NCBI GenBank assembly: GCA_035294855.1
Contig: DATGKD010000161.1
Location: 1 to 19,361, forward strand
Length of the DNA: 19,361 bases
Direction: 5' to 3'
From: DATGKD01 sp035294855
GTDB lineage: Bacteria > Actinomycetota > Acidimicrobiia > Acidimicrobiales > UBA8190
Shown here: in pieces, positions 1 to 7,194 of the stretch
How the letters are laid out: each line of letters opens with the position of its first letter
Numbering within the stretch: position 1 is the stretch's first letter
Position numbers and translations under genes: made by a program
The notes under the pieces: generated by a model
Databases searched by the model: none
Told to the model about the DNA's origin: nothing
The model's input: only the letters and a program-made list of their open reading frames with translations

Positions 1-89
1 CCGACGGCACCCTCACCCTCGAGGTCGACGGCGATGCGGTCGCGCTCGGCCCGTCCATTTGTCAGCAGGTGTTCGCCACGGCGTTGTGA
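1..89 (+). CDS. C-terminal end of an unidentified protein (partial)
   Basis: An open reading frame enters from the left edge and ends at the TGA at 87-89; its last 28 residues begin DGTLTLEVDGD and end QQVFATAL. Third codon positions are almost all G or C, as in the real genes here, so it is probably a genuine coding end. The visible tail is too short to assign a family. The next gene on the same strand starts 48 bp downstream and has its own -10-like box, so the two need not be one operon. Confidence 0.5.
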   Translation, partial: DGTLTLEVDGDAVALGPSICQQVFATAL

Positions 90-122
90 GCCGCTCGCAC
101 GCGGCCACGATCGTCGTCCCGG

Positions 123-128
123 TAGCGT
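123..128 (+). promoter_or_regulatory. -10-like box TAGCGT before the PNPOx-like gene
   Basis: TAGCGT matches the actinobacterial TANNNT -10 pattern and ends 9 nt before the ATG at 138. A transcript from it would start at or next to the start codon, giving a leaderless or nearly leaderless mRNA. No clear -35 is visible. A short purine run (AGAGG, 130-134) could also act as a weak ribosome-binding site. Confidence 0.45.
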
Positions 129-137
129 CAGAGGCCA

Positions 138-1172
138 ATGCACGACGGATCCCCGCCAGTTGGGCCGGGCGCGGGCGATTCAGATTCCTGGCCGGCACAG
201 CTGACGGAGGTCTTCGAGCGGTCGATCACCGCTGAGTTCGCCACCCTCACGCGGACCGGCGCGCCGGTCACCGTGCCCACGACGCCTTATGTCGGAGAGA
301 CGGCGCGCACACTCGACGTCTCGACCGGGCTGACCTATCCGGCCAAAGCGGAGCGGGCGCGCCGCAATCCCCGCGTGGCGGTGCTGTTCGCCGACACGGT
401 GGGCTCCTCACGCCGAGACACCACCGTCGTCGCCGTCCAGGGCATGGCGAGGGTGCGCGACGCGGACCTGCAGGCGAACACCGACCGCTACGTCCGGGCA
501 AGCATGCAGAAGCTGCCCGAGGCGACGCGCGGCGTGCCGCGGTTCGTGCTCCGCCGTCTCGCCTGGTACTTCACGCGCATCTGGGTCGAGGTCACCCCGC
601 TCCACATCCAATGGTGGGAGTCACGGGCCCTCGAGCGAACACTGGGCGCGTGGCACGCTCCCGACGGCACCGCAGCCCCCCTGTCCGACCCGGCGCCCTC
701 GGGTCCACAGCCCCGGAGGTGGCTCGAGCCGCCGGGCGCATGGCAACCGATGGCCCGTGCGGCCGTGGCACGGTTGTCCCAGCACGACCTCACGGTCGTG
801 GATGCCAACGGGTTCCCCCTCTGCCTGCCGGTCGCACGCTCTCGGCTCACCGACGAGGGTTTCGCGCTGACGCTCGGTCCGGCCGCCCCCGATGTCGAGA
901 GCGGACCCGCGTGCCTGACGATGCACGCGCATCCCGAAGCGTTCGTCGGCCAGGAGAACCGCACCTTCGTGGGCGAGGTCGTCGGTGCCGGGAATGGAGA
1001 GCCCTTCTTGCGCGTGGAGCGCGCGCTGGCGCACTGGAGCATCGCGGGACCGGCTCTACCGCGCTCCGTGCGTTTCCTGATGAACGGCCGGCGCCTCGCG
1101 CCGCGACTGGCACCCGAGGCGGCCCGCCGGCTCCAGCCCGTGCCCGCAGTGCGCCTGCCCGGGCGCTCCTGA
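138..1172 (+). CDS. PNPOx-like split beta-barrel flavin/F420-type protein, two-part
   Basis: This 344-residue protein has the signature of pyridoxamine 5'-phosphate oxidase-like (FMN or F420-binding split-barrel) proteins in its first half. Residues about 30-90 show a beta-hairpin and strand pattern (EFATLTRTGAPVTVPTTPYV, then LTYPAKAERARRNPRVAVLF), the usual site of the cofactor-phosphate contact K/R residues. Residues about 200-320 look like a diverged second barrel (HDLTVVDANGFPLCLPVARS, then CLTMHAHPEAFVGQENRTF), so the chain may hold two copies of the fold. Single-domain members are usually 130-170 residues, which fits a tandem arrangement. The ATG at 138 is chosen because of the TAGCGT box 9 nt upstream. 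It converges on the sulfatase gene with a 12-bp gap. The family includes oxidoreductases, heme-binding proteins and non-enzymatic members, so no reaction is assigned. Confidence 0.8.
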   Translation: MHDGSPPVGPGAGDSDSWPAQLTEVFERSITAEFATLTRTGAPVTVPTTPYVGETARTLDVSTGLTYPAKAERARRNPRVAVLFADTVGSSRRDTTVVAVQGMARVRDADLQANTDRYVRASMQKLPEATRGVPRFVLRRLAWYFTRIWVEVTPLHIQWWESRALERTLGAWHAPDGTAAPLSDPAPSGPQPRRWLEPPGAWQPMARAAVARLSQHDLTVVDANGFPLCLPVARSRLTDEGFALTLGPAAPDVESGPACLTMHAHPEAFVGQENRTFVGEVVGAGNGEPFLRVERALAHWSIAGPALPRSVRFLMNGRRLAPRLAPEAARRLQPVPAVRLPGRS

Positions 1173-1184
1173 CGGCAACCGACG

Positions 1185-2768
1185 TCAGGCGGGCGCGAGC
1201 TCGCTCGACTCGTATGCCCGCAGCCGCTCGAACTGCTCGCGGACCTCGGTGCGTCGGCCGCGGTCGTTCGCCAGGTTCACCAACTCGAGCGGGTCGACGT
1301 CGTGGTCGTACCACTCATGGTCCTGGTCGTCGAAGTCGGCGTCGACGTCGAACCGCTTGCTCCCGGGGTCCCGGCCCCACAACCCGGTCGACGGCTTGCC
1401 GCCGCCGACCCCGTAGTAGCGCGCGTACTTGTACCGGCCGTCGAAGAAGCCGCGCAACGCGTACCGGACGTCGTTGAGGCCCGCGGTCTGGGCGGAGTCC
1501 TGGGCGAACAGCACATGAGACCTCGCCGACACCGAAGGGTTCGCCAGGACCGGCCGGAGGTCGACGCCCTGGAGAGCGGGGGATCCGCCGGACGCGTCGG
1601 TCACCGACGACGGGTCCGCACCGCCCAGGGCGCAGATGGTCGCGGCCAGGTCCACGTGGGTGGCCAGCGCATCGGTGGCGGTGGCGGGCGATGTGACGCC
1701 GGGAACGCGCACGTAGAGCGGGACGCGCATGATCTCGTCGTAGACGAACGGCCCTTTGGACCGCAGCCCGTGCGACCCGCACATGTCGCCGTGATCAGAC
1801 GTGAAGATGACGGCGGTGTCGTCCCAGGCGCCCGTGTCCTCGAGCGCGTGCAGCACCGTGCCGAGGCTCTCGTCGGCGAGCCGATGGAGCTCGACGTAGT
1901 AGTCCAGGTGCCGGAGCCACGCCGCGGTGTCCGCGGGGTCGATGTAGCCGTACAGACCGTGCTGTTGGTCCCAACGCCACTGGCGGTGCGCCTCCGGCTT
2001 GGTGTGCAGGTCGTCGTGGAAGTTGGGCGGGAGCTTGTCGAAGATCTCGTCGTAGTCGTTGCGGTAGACGGGAAGCGGGTCGTCGTCCTTCCACGCAGCT
2101 GCTTCGAGCACGCTCCGGATCGTCGCGACCTCGCTTGGGTGGCCCTCTCTGTAACCCGGCTGGTCGACCGGGAACCACATGACGTCGTGCGGGTTGACCA
2201 GCGCCACCGTCAGGAACCAGGGCGCCGCCTCGCGTCCGACGTCGGGCGCGACGTTCTTGCGGAGCCACTGCGCGGCGTTCGAGGCGATGATGGGGTCGAA
2301 GTGCACACCGGTGCCGGCCCATCCCATGAAGTGCCGGTCGTTGCCGTCCCAGTCGGAGTAGCCGTACCCCTCCATGTCGGGGTGCACCGCTTGCGACAGG
2401 TGCCATTTGCCGACGTACGACGACCGGTAGCCGACCCTCCTGAGCACCGAGCCGAGCGTGGGGATGGTCGTGTCGAGCTCGGTGTGCTCCGGCATGATCA
2501 CGTTGTCGACCACGCCGTGGCCGGGCAGATACCGGCCCGTCATGAGACTGGCTCTGCTCGGCGAGCACGGCGAGGAGTGGGTGTAGTAGCGCCTGAACTC
2601 GAGGCCCTCCTCGATCAAGCGCTCACGCCAGGGCAGGTGGACCGAGGACGGTAGCCACGCCCGCTGACGCTCCTGGTCAGAGATGATCAGCAGAATGTTC
2701 GGCCGGCGCGGGCCGGCGCGCTTCTCGCCGTCGTGCTCGCGACGCTCGTCAGGACCGGTCCAGGGCAC
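1185..2768 (-). CDS. Type I sulfatase family hydrolase
   Basis: This 527-residue protein belongs to the alkaline phosphatase-like sulfatases, which hydrolyse sulfate (sometimes phosphonate or phosphate) esters. Seen directly: an N-terminal strand RPNILLIISDQ with metal-ligand D31; the sulfatase signature around residues 66-80 (SPCSPSRASLMTGR), where C68 in C-x-P-x-R is the cysteine that formylglycine-generating enzyme converts to formylglycine; a K-W-H motif (GKWHLS); and the second metal motif TSDHGDMCGSHG. Length is typical. No signal peptide is visible, so it is probably cytoplasmic. The GTG at 2768 is chosen because a TAAGGT box lies 6 nt upstream, indicating leaderless expression. No formylglycine-generating enzyme is in the window. 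The natural substrate cannot be read from the sequence; choline sulfatase, arylsulfatase and phosphonate monoester hydrolase are alternatives within the fold. Confidence 0.93.
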   Translation of the reverse strand: MPWTGPDERREHDGEKRAGPRRPNILLIISDQERQRAWLPSSVHLPWRERLIEEGLEFRRYYTHSSPCSPSRASLMTGRYLPGHGVVDNVIMPEHTELDTTIPTLGSVLRRVGYRSSYVGKWHLSQAVHPDMEGYGYSDWDGNDRHFMGWAGTGVHFDPIIASNAAQWLRKNVAPDVGREAAPWFLTVALVNPHDVMWFPVDQPGYREGHPSEVATIRSVLEAAAWKDDDPLPVYRNDYDEIFDKLPPNFHDDLHTKPEAHRQWRWDQQHGLYGYIDPADTAAWLRHLDYYVELHRLADESLGTVLHALEDTGAWDDTAVIFTSDHGDMCGSHGLRSKGPFVYDEIMRVPLYVRVPGVTSPATATDALATHVDLAATICALGGADPSSVTDASGGSPALQGVDLRPVLANPSVSARSHVLFAQDSAQTAGLNDVRYALRGFFDGRYKYARYYGVGGGKPSTGLWGRDPGSKRFDVDADFDDQDHEWYDHDVDPLELVNLANDRGRRTEVREQFERLRAYESSELAPA

Positions 2769-2774
2769 CGGCGA

Positions 2775-2784
2775 ACCTTATTCT
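2775..2784. promoter_or_regulatory. Overlapping divergent -10 boxes between sulfatase and CDF genes
   Basis: The 10-mer ACCTTATTCT reads TATTCT (2779-2784) on the plus strand and TAAGGT (2780-2775) on the minus strand; both fit TANNNT and they share the central TA at 2779-2780. The minus box ends 6 nt before the sulfatase GTG. The plus box would give the CDF gene a leader of about 25 nt that contains its AAGGAG ribosome-binding site. Only 47 bp separate the two starts. Confidence 0.5.
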
Positions 2785-2815
2785 GGCGGGGCCGCGACGC
2801 GGGCAAGGAGACGAG

Positions 2816-4021
2816 GTGGCCAAGGACGACGTCGGAGGTGAGCACGGCCGCGACGGCGGCCACGATCGCGGGCCGGACCAACACGGGCACGACCACCACG
2901 GACCGGACCACCACGGACCGGACCACGGTAGGCACGACGACGGACACATCCACCACCACCGCCGCGGACCCCTCGGCTGGCTCCTCGGGCTCGTCTCCCC
3001 GCACGACCACGGGGCGCCCAGCGCGGACCGAGCCCTCGAGTCCACCGCGGACGGCATCCGAGCCGTGTTCGTGTCGCTCGTCATGCTGGGGGCGACCGCC
3101 GCCATCGAGCTCGCCGTGAGCTTGCCCACGCGGTCCGTGGCGCTGCTCGCCGACTCGATCCACAATTTCGCCGACGCGCTCACGGGACTGCCGTTGGCCT
3201 TGGCATTCAAGGTGGGGCGGCGGCCACCGACGCGGCGTTACACGTACGGCTTCGCCCGCGCGGAGGACTTGGCCGGCCTGGTGATCGTCGTGGTGATCGC
3301 GGCATCGACGGCGATCGCGGCGTACGAGGCCGTCAACCGCCTGTCGCATCCTCTGAACGTGCGCGCGGCGGGTTGGGTGATGGCCGCGGGGGTGGTGGGC
3401 TTCATCGGCAACGAGTGGGTGGCCCGTTACCGGGTGCGCGTCGGGCGACGCATCGGTTCCGCCGCACTCGTCGCGGACGGCCTGCACGCCAGATCGGACG
3501 GTTTCACGTCGCTCGCCGTCGTGATCGGCGCGGTGGCCGTTCTCGCCGGTGCACCCACCGCCGACCCGATTGTCGGGCTGGTCATCACGGCCGCGGTGAC
3601 GGTCGTGCTCGCCGGGGCCACCCGGGCCGTCTATCGCCGCCTGATGGACAGCGTCGACCCTGACCTCGTCGACCAGGTGGAGAACGTCCTGCTGTCGGTG
3701 ACGGGCGTGGAGGGGGTAGACGAGGTCCGCATCCGCTGGATCGGCCACGAGCTGCGCGCTGAAATTCAGGTGATATCGGACGACGGCCTCAGCCTCGTCG
3801 AAGCCCATGAGATCGCCGAAGCTGCGCACCACCGGCTTCTCCACGACGTGCCCCGGCTGGCCGAGGCGGTCATCCATACGAGTCCCCGAGATCGGGGCAC
3901 TTCGAGACACCACGCCGTGGTCGCACACCACTTCCCCGGTCGGGCGACCGGCGGTTCAGCCGGCCGCACGCCGAGCCGGCGACCGGCACACGACGACGGG
4001 GGTGGATCGATCGCTCGGTGA
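2816..4021 (+). CDS. CDF-family cation efflux protein, zinc type, His-rich N-terminus
   Basis: This 401-residue cation diffusion facilitator is predicted to export divalent metal from the cytoplasm by proton antiport. The first 66 residues contain 16 histidines in HDHHGP-like repeats, then about six membrane segments (residues about 82-270) and a cytoplasmic ferredoxin-like tail (about 275-355). The transport site is visible as H116-x-x-x-D120 in TM2 (ADSIHNFAD) and H224-x-x-x-D228 in TM5 (ADGLHARSD), the HD-HD pattern of zinc-transporting ZnT-like members. The start is the GTG at 2816, six bases after a strong AAGGAG at 2804-2809, unlike the leaderless genes nearby. The last 45 residues are low-complexity and Arg/His-rich. 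It diverges from the sulfatase gene. Zinc is the likely substrate; cobalt, cadmium or nickel cannot be excluded. Confidence 0.93.
   Translation: MAKDDVGGEHGRDGGHDRGPDQHGHDHHGPDHHGPDHGRHDDGHIHHHRRGPLGWLLGLVSPHDHGAPSADRALESTADGIRAVFVSLVMLGATAAIELAVSLPTRSVALLADSIHNFADALTGLPLALAFKVGRRPPTRRYTYGFARAEDLAGLVIVVVIAASTAIAAYEAVNRLSHPLNVRAAGWVMAAGVVGFIGNEWVARYRVRVGRRIGSAALVADGLHARSDGFTSLAVVIGAVAVLAGAPTADPIVGLVITAAVTVVLAGATRAVYRRLMDSVDPDLVDQVENVLLSVTGVEGVDEVRIRWIGHELRAEIQVISDDGLSLVEAHEIAEAAHHRLLHDVPRLAEAVIHTSPRDRGTSRHHAVVAHHFPGRATGGSAGRTPSRRPAHDDGGGSIAR
2891..2926 (+). repeat. 15-bp tandem repeat encoding the DHHGP His-rich motif
   Basis: GACCACCACGGACCG occurs twice without mismatch (2891-2905 and 2906-2920), followed by a 6-bp partial copy. 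It lies in frame inside the CDF gene and encodes repeated DHHGP. Codons are identical between copies, suggesting recent duplication by slippage. Confidence 0.8.
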
Positions 4022-4090
4022 CCGTGCAGGTCGTGGCGCCCGACGCTGGGCCCGAGGACCGGCACGGACCGGGTCCTCGACCCCCGTCAC

Positions 4091-4096
4091 TATCAT
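4091..4096 (+). promoter_or_regulatory. -10-like box TATCAT before the GNAT gene
   Basis: TATCAT is a close match to the consensus -10 and ends 9 nt before the GTG at 4106. There is no Shine-Dalgarno-like purine run in those 9 nt (CACCGACCC), so the mRNA is probably leaderless. Confidence 0.55.
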
Positions 4097-4105
4097 CACC
4101 GACCC

Positions 4106-4567
4106 GTGAGCGAGCGGCCCCCGGAACACGACACCGATGTCACCGTGGAGGAGGTCACGGTGGCCACTCCCGCCGTCGCCGAGGCCCTCAAGCGGCTCAT
4201 CCCCGAGCTGTCGTCGTCCGCCCCTCCCCTCACCCAGACGGCGCTCGAACACATCGTGTCCTCGCCGGCGACCATCCTCCTCGTCGCCAGGGCCCCGTCG
4301 GGGGCGATCTTGGGTTCCCTCACCCTCGTCGTCTTCGGGGCCCCCACAGGAGCACGCGCCTGGATCGAGGACGTCGTCGTGTCAACGGACGCGCGAGGAC
4401 GCGGCGTGGGCGCAATGCTCGTCAACGACGCGCTCGACCGTGCCCGCCATGCCGGGGCACGCACCGTCGACCTGACCTCGCGCCCCTCGCGCGAAGCGGC
4501 CAACCGCCTGTACGTGCGACTCGGCTTCGTGCAACGACAGACAAACGTCTACCGCCGCGACCTGTAG
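4106..4567 (+). CDS. GNAT-family N-acetyltransferase
   Basis: This 153-residue single-domain protein transfers an acetyl group from acetyl-CoA to an amine of unknown identity. The acetyl-CoA loop is clear: WIEDVVVSTDARGRGVGAML around residues 91-110, with R-G-R-G-V-G forming the pyrophosphate-binding Q/R-x-x-G-x-G/A motif A. Motif B follows as SREAANRLYVRLGFVQRQTN, where the Tyr and the LGF turn are typical. The GTG at 4106 is chosen because a TATCAT box lies just upstream and no ribosome-binding site is present. It is followed after 65 bp by the agmatinase-family gene on the same strand. Acetylation of a polyamine or guanidino compound would suit that neighbour, but this is a guess. Confidence 0.9.
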   Translation: MSERPPEHDTDVTVEEVTVATPAVAEALKRLIPELSSSAPPLTQTALEHIVSSPATILLVARAPSGAILGSLTLVVFGAPTGARAWIEDVVVSTDARGRGVGAMLVNDALDRARHAGARTVDLTSRPSREAANRLYVRLGFVQRQTNVYRRDL

Positions 4568-4632
4568 TCGACGCGCCGTCGTCCCTCGCGGGTATCTCCG
4601 CCCCGAACCCACCGACGGGGGAGAATCGGGTC

Positions 4633-5658
4633 GTGCGGACGGGCAACATGTACGGGCCGGATGCCACGTTCGCCGGGGTGCCCGCGGCAGACCTGGAAGA
4701 CCCGTCGAGCTACGCGCAAGCGTCGGCGGTGATCCTCGGAGCCCCGTTCGACGGCGGGACGTCGCACCGACCGGGTTGCCGCTTCGGCCCCCAGGCGATC
4801 CGCGTCACCGACTACCTGCCTCAAGACGGACGTCGACCCCACCTCGCTCTGGACATCGATCCGCTCGTCGACCTGGGCGTCGTCGATGTCGGCGACGTGG
4901 TGATGCTCCCGGGGGAGATCGAGTCGTCCCTCGAGCGCCTGGAATCTGCGGTCCAACAGCTCGCCGTCGCCGGGCTCGTCCCGGTCGTCCTCGGTGGTGA
5001 CCACACCATCGCTCTGCCCGATGTCACCGGCGTGGCCCGCGCCGTGGGGTGGGGTCGGGTGTCGGTGGTCCACTTCGATGCCCACGCCGACACCGCTGAC
5101 ACCCAGTACGGATCCCTCCTCGGCCACGGCACCCCCATGCGCCGGCTCATCGAGTCGGGTGCGGTGCGAGGCGACCGCTTCCTGCAGATCGGGCTGCGCG
5201 GCTACTGGCCCGGCCCCGAGGCACTGGCTTGGATGGCCGAGCAGGGCATGCGCAGCTACGAGATGACCGAGATCGTCGACCGCGGCCTGGACGAGTGCCT
5301 CACCGAGGCGTTCGCCGTCGCCACGGACGGATGCGACGCGGTCTTCGCCTCGATCGACATCGACGTGGTCGACCCGGGGCTCGCCCCGGGGACCGGCACC
5401 CCCGAGCCCGGGGGGCTGAGCGGGCGACAGCTCCTCGACGCCGTCCGCAGGGTCACCTCCGAATTGCCCGTGGCGGGGATCGACGTCGTCGAGGTGTCGC
5501 CGCCCTACGACCACGCGGAGGTGACGGCCTATCTCGCCAACCGCGTGGTCCTGGAGGCGTTGTCGGGAATCGCCCACCGCCGCCGTCTCGTGCGACAACC
5601 GTCGGGCGGACGCCGAGGGTCCGACCCGCTGCTAGAAGGACGGCGTCCGCCAGCCTGA
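4633..5658 (+). CDS. Agmatinase/arginase family ureohydrolase
   Basis: This 341-residue manganese enzyme of the ureohydrolase superfamily cleaves a guanidino compound to an amine plus urea. All metal ligands are visible: H124 in GGDHTIALP, D149/H151/D153 in HFDAHADT, and D242/D244 in SIDIDVVDP. Length and the N-terminal APFDGGTSHRPGCRFGP segment fit agmatinase-like rather than true arginase members; guanidinobutyrase and guanidinopropionase share these features, so the substrate is open. The start is taken as the GTG at 4633, preceded by a GGGGGAG purine run (about 4616-4623) and by GAGAAT; an ATG at 4648 is the alternative. The gene converges on a PLP decarboxylase gene with 31 bp between stops. 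Upstream in-frame sequence back to 4018 is not part of the family and overlaps the GNAT gene, so it was excluded. Confidence 0.92.
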   Translation: MRTGNMYGPDATFAGVPAADLEDPSSYAQASAVILGAPFDGGTSHRPGCRFGPQAIRVTDYLPQDGRRPHLALDIDPLVDLGVVDVGDVVMLPGEIESSLERLESAVQQLAVAGLVPVVLGGDHTIALPDVTGVARAVGWGRVSVVHFDAHADTADTQYGSLLGHGTPMRRLIESGAVRGDRFLQIGLRGYWPGPEALAWMAEQGMRSYEMTEIVDRGLDECLTEAFAVATDGCDAVFASIDIDVVDPGLAPGTGTPEPGGLSGRQLLDAVRRVTSELPVAGIDVVEVSPPYDHAEVTAYLANRVVLEALSGIAHRRRLVRQPSGGRRGSDPLLEGRRPPA

Positions 5659-5689
5659 AACATGTCGCGAGCGGCGTCCGTCATGTCGC

Positions 5690-7048
5690 TCACGCCATCG
5701 TGGCCAGGATCTCCTCCACCATGTCGATCGTCGTGGAGGGGTGGAGGAGCGCCAGCCGGGCCGCCGGCGAACCTTCCCATGTGGTCGGTGTGACGAAACC
5801 GACCTGACTGGCAAGGAGCCGCTGCGACCACGCGTCGTAGGCAGCTCGATCCCAACCCGTGCGGCGGAAGAGGACGATCGACAGGTCAGGGTCGCGCACG
5901 AGTTCGCAGAAGGGGCTGGCGCGGACGAGCTCGGCGGCCCTTCGCGCCAGGACGAGCACCGACTCGACCGCCTGGCGGTAGGCCTCGGTCCCGTGGACCG
6001 CGAGCGAGAACCACAGGGGCAGCCCGCGCGCCCGCCGGGTGAGGTGAATGGCGTAGTCGCTCGGGTTCCACGCCGCGCTCTGCGGATCGTGGATGACGTC
6101 GAGGTACGAGGCCTGTTGCGCATGGACCGAACGTGCCAGCGCGGGGTCGCGGTAGAGCAGCGCCGCGCAATCGAAGGGTGCGAACAACCACTTGTGCGGG
6201 TCGACGATGAAGGAGTCGGCATGCTCGATGCCGTCGAACAGCGGGCGCGCCGCCGGGCTCAACATCGCCGCCCCGCCGTAGGCCGCGTCGACATGAAGCC
6301 AGAGGCGGCGGTCGTGACAGACGCGCGCCACGCCGGCGAGGTCGTCGACCAGGCCCGCGTTCGTGGTACCGGCCGTGGCCACCACGGCCACCACATCGTC
6401 GGCGTTGTCGGTGCCGTCGAGCGCTGCCGCCAGCGCGTCGCCGGTCAATCGGTGGTCGTCCGACGGGACGACCACCGGCTCGACGCCCATGATCCGCAGT
6501 GCATTGGACACCGAGGCGTGGACCTCCTCGCTCACCGCCATGAAGGGCCGTTGCACCGGTCGGCCGCGCCGCCGCGACGCGGTGTCGCGGGCCACGACGA
6601 GTGCCGAGAGGTTGCCGATCGACCCCCCCGACACGAAACATCCGCCGGCATCGGCCGGGAAGCCCGCCAGGTCGGCGATGAGGCGGAGGGCCTGGTTCTC
6701 AGCCGCCACGGCGCCGGCCGCCTCGAGCCACGAGGTCCCCTGCAGCGACGAGCACGACACCACCATGTCGAAGAGCAAGGCCGCTTTGGTCGGCGCCGCG
6801 GGGATGAACGACATGAAGCGCGGGCTGTCACACGAGATCACCGCCGTCGCCAGATGCTCGGCGAACAGGTCGAGGATCCGCGCCGGATCACCACCGTCGG
6901 GCCCGAGCAGGCCGGCCAGCAGGGGCTCGAACGACTCGCGGGTGCCGCCGTAATCGAGCGGGACGGGATCGAGCGACAGCCGGTCGCGGCAGTAGTCGAA
7001 GATCAGCGACGCGAGGCGCTCGTCGTGCACGAACATCGGGTTGGTCAT
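5690..7048 (-). CDS. Group II PLP-dependent amino-acid decarboxylase
   Basis: This 452-residue enzyme belongs to the pyridoxal-phosphate decarboxylases that include aromatic-L-amino-acid, glutamate, tyrosine and histidine decarboxylases; it converts an amino acid to its amine and CO2. Seen: the cofactor phosphate region FVSGGSIGNLSALVVAR, the VATAGTTNAGLVDDL segment, HVDAAYGG with the Asp that contacts the pyridine nitrogen, and DPHKWLF with K286 as the Schiff-base lysine. The ATG at 7048 is chosen over an in-frame start 69 nt upstream because GGAGGGAGG lies just before it (minus strand, 7061-7053) and the upstream residues are not family-like. Substrate cannot be assigned. The neighbouring ureohydrolase is compatible with amine metabolism. 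The shared upstream region with the ligase gene lacks any TA dinucleotide, so no standard -10 is visible. Confidence 0.93.
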   Translation of the reverse strand: MTNPMFVHDERLASLIFDYCRDRLSLDPVPLDYGGTRESFEPLLAGLLGPDGGDPARILDLFAEHLATAVISCDSPRFMSFIPAAPTKAALLFDMVVSCSSLQGTSWLEAAGAVAAENQALRLIADLAGFPADAGGCFVSGGSIGNLSALVVARDTASRRRGRPVQRPFMAVSEEVHASVSNALRIMGVEPVVVPSDDHRLTGDALAAALDGTDNADDVVAVVATAGTTNAGLVDDLAGVARVCHDRRLWLHVDAAYGGAAMLSPAARPLFDGIEHADSFIVDPHKWLFAPFDCAALLYRDPALARSVHAQQASYLDVIHDPQSAAWNPSDYAIHLTRRARGLPLWFSLAVHGTEAYRQAVESVLVLARRAAELVRASPFCELVRDPDLSIVLFRRTGWDRAAYDAWSQRLLASQVGFVTPTTWEGSPAARLALLHPSTTIDMVEEILATMA

Positions 7049-7194
7049 CGTGCCTCCCTCCGCGTGGGGCCAGGATCGCGCCGCGACGCCTGCCACCGGT
7101 CGATGCCGGAGCCACACGCCCCCGAGCCGGCCCGTGGTCGCCCACCTCGGAGGGCGTCACGCACGGACGGCGCGTGCGTGGCAGCGTGGGGTCC

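Noticed and set aside
1302..2654. 450-residue open frame on the plus strand opposite the sulfatase
   Set aside because: It is a GC-rich shadow: Val/Gly/Arg/His-rich, no domain, exactly antisense to a sulfatase with intact motifs.
2687..3931. 414-residue minus-strand open frame opposite the CDF gene
   Set aside because: It lacks recognisable motifs and has composition typical of antisense frames in high-GC DNA; the plus-strand CDF protein explains the region fully.
4018..4632. In-frame upstream extension of the ureohydrolase to a start at 4018
   Set aside because: It overlaps the GNAT gene, has an Arg/Pro-rich shadow composition, and would add 205 residues foreign to the family.
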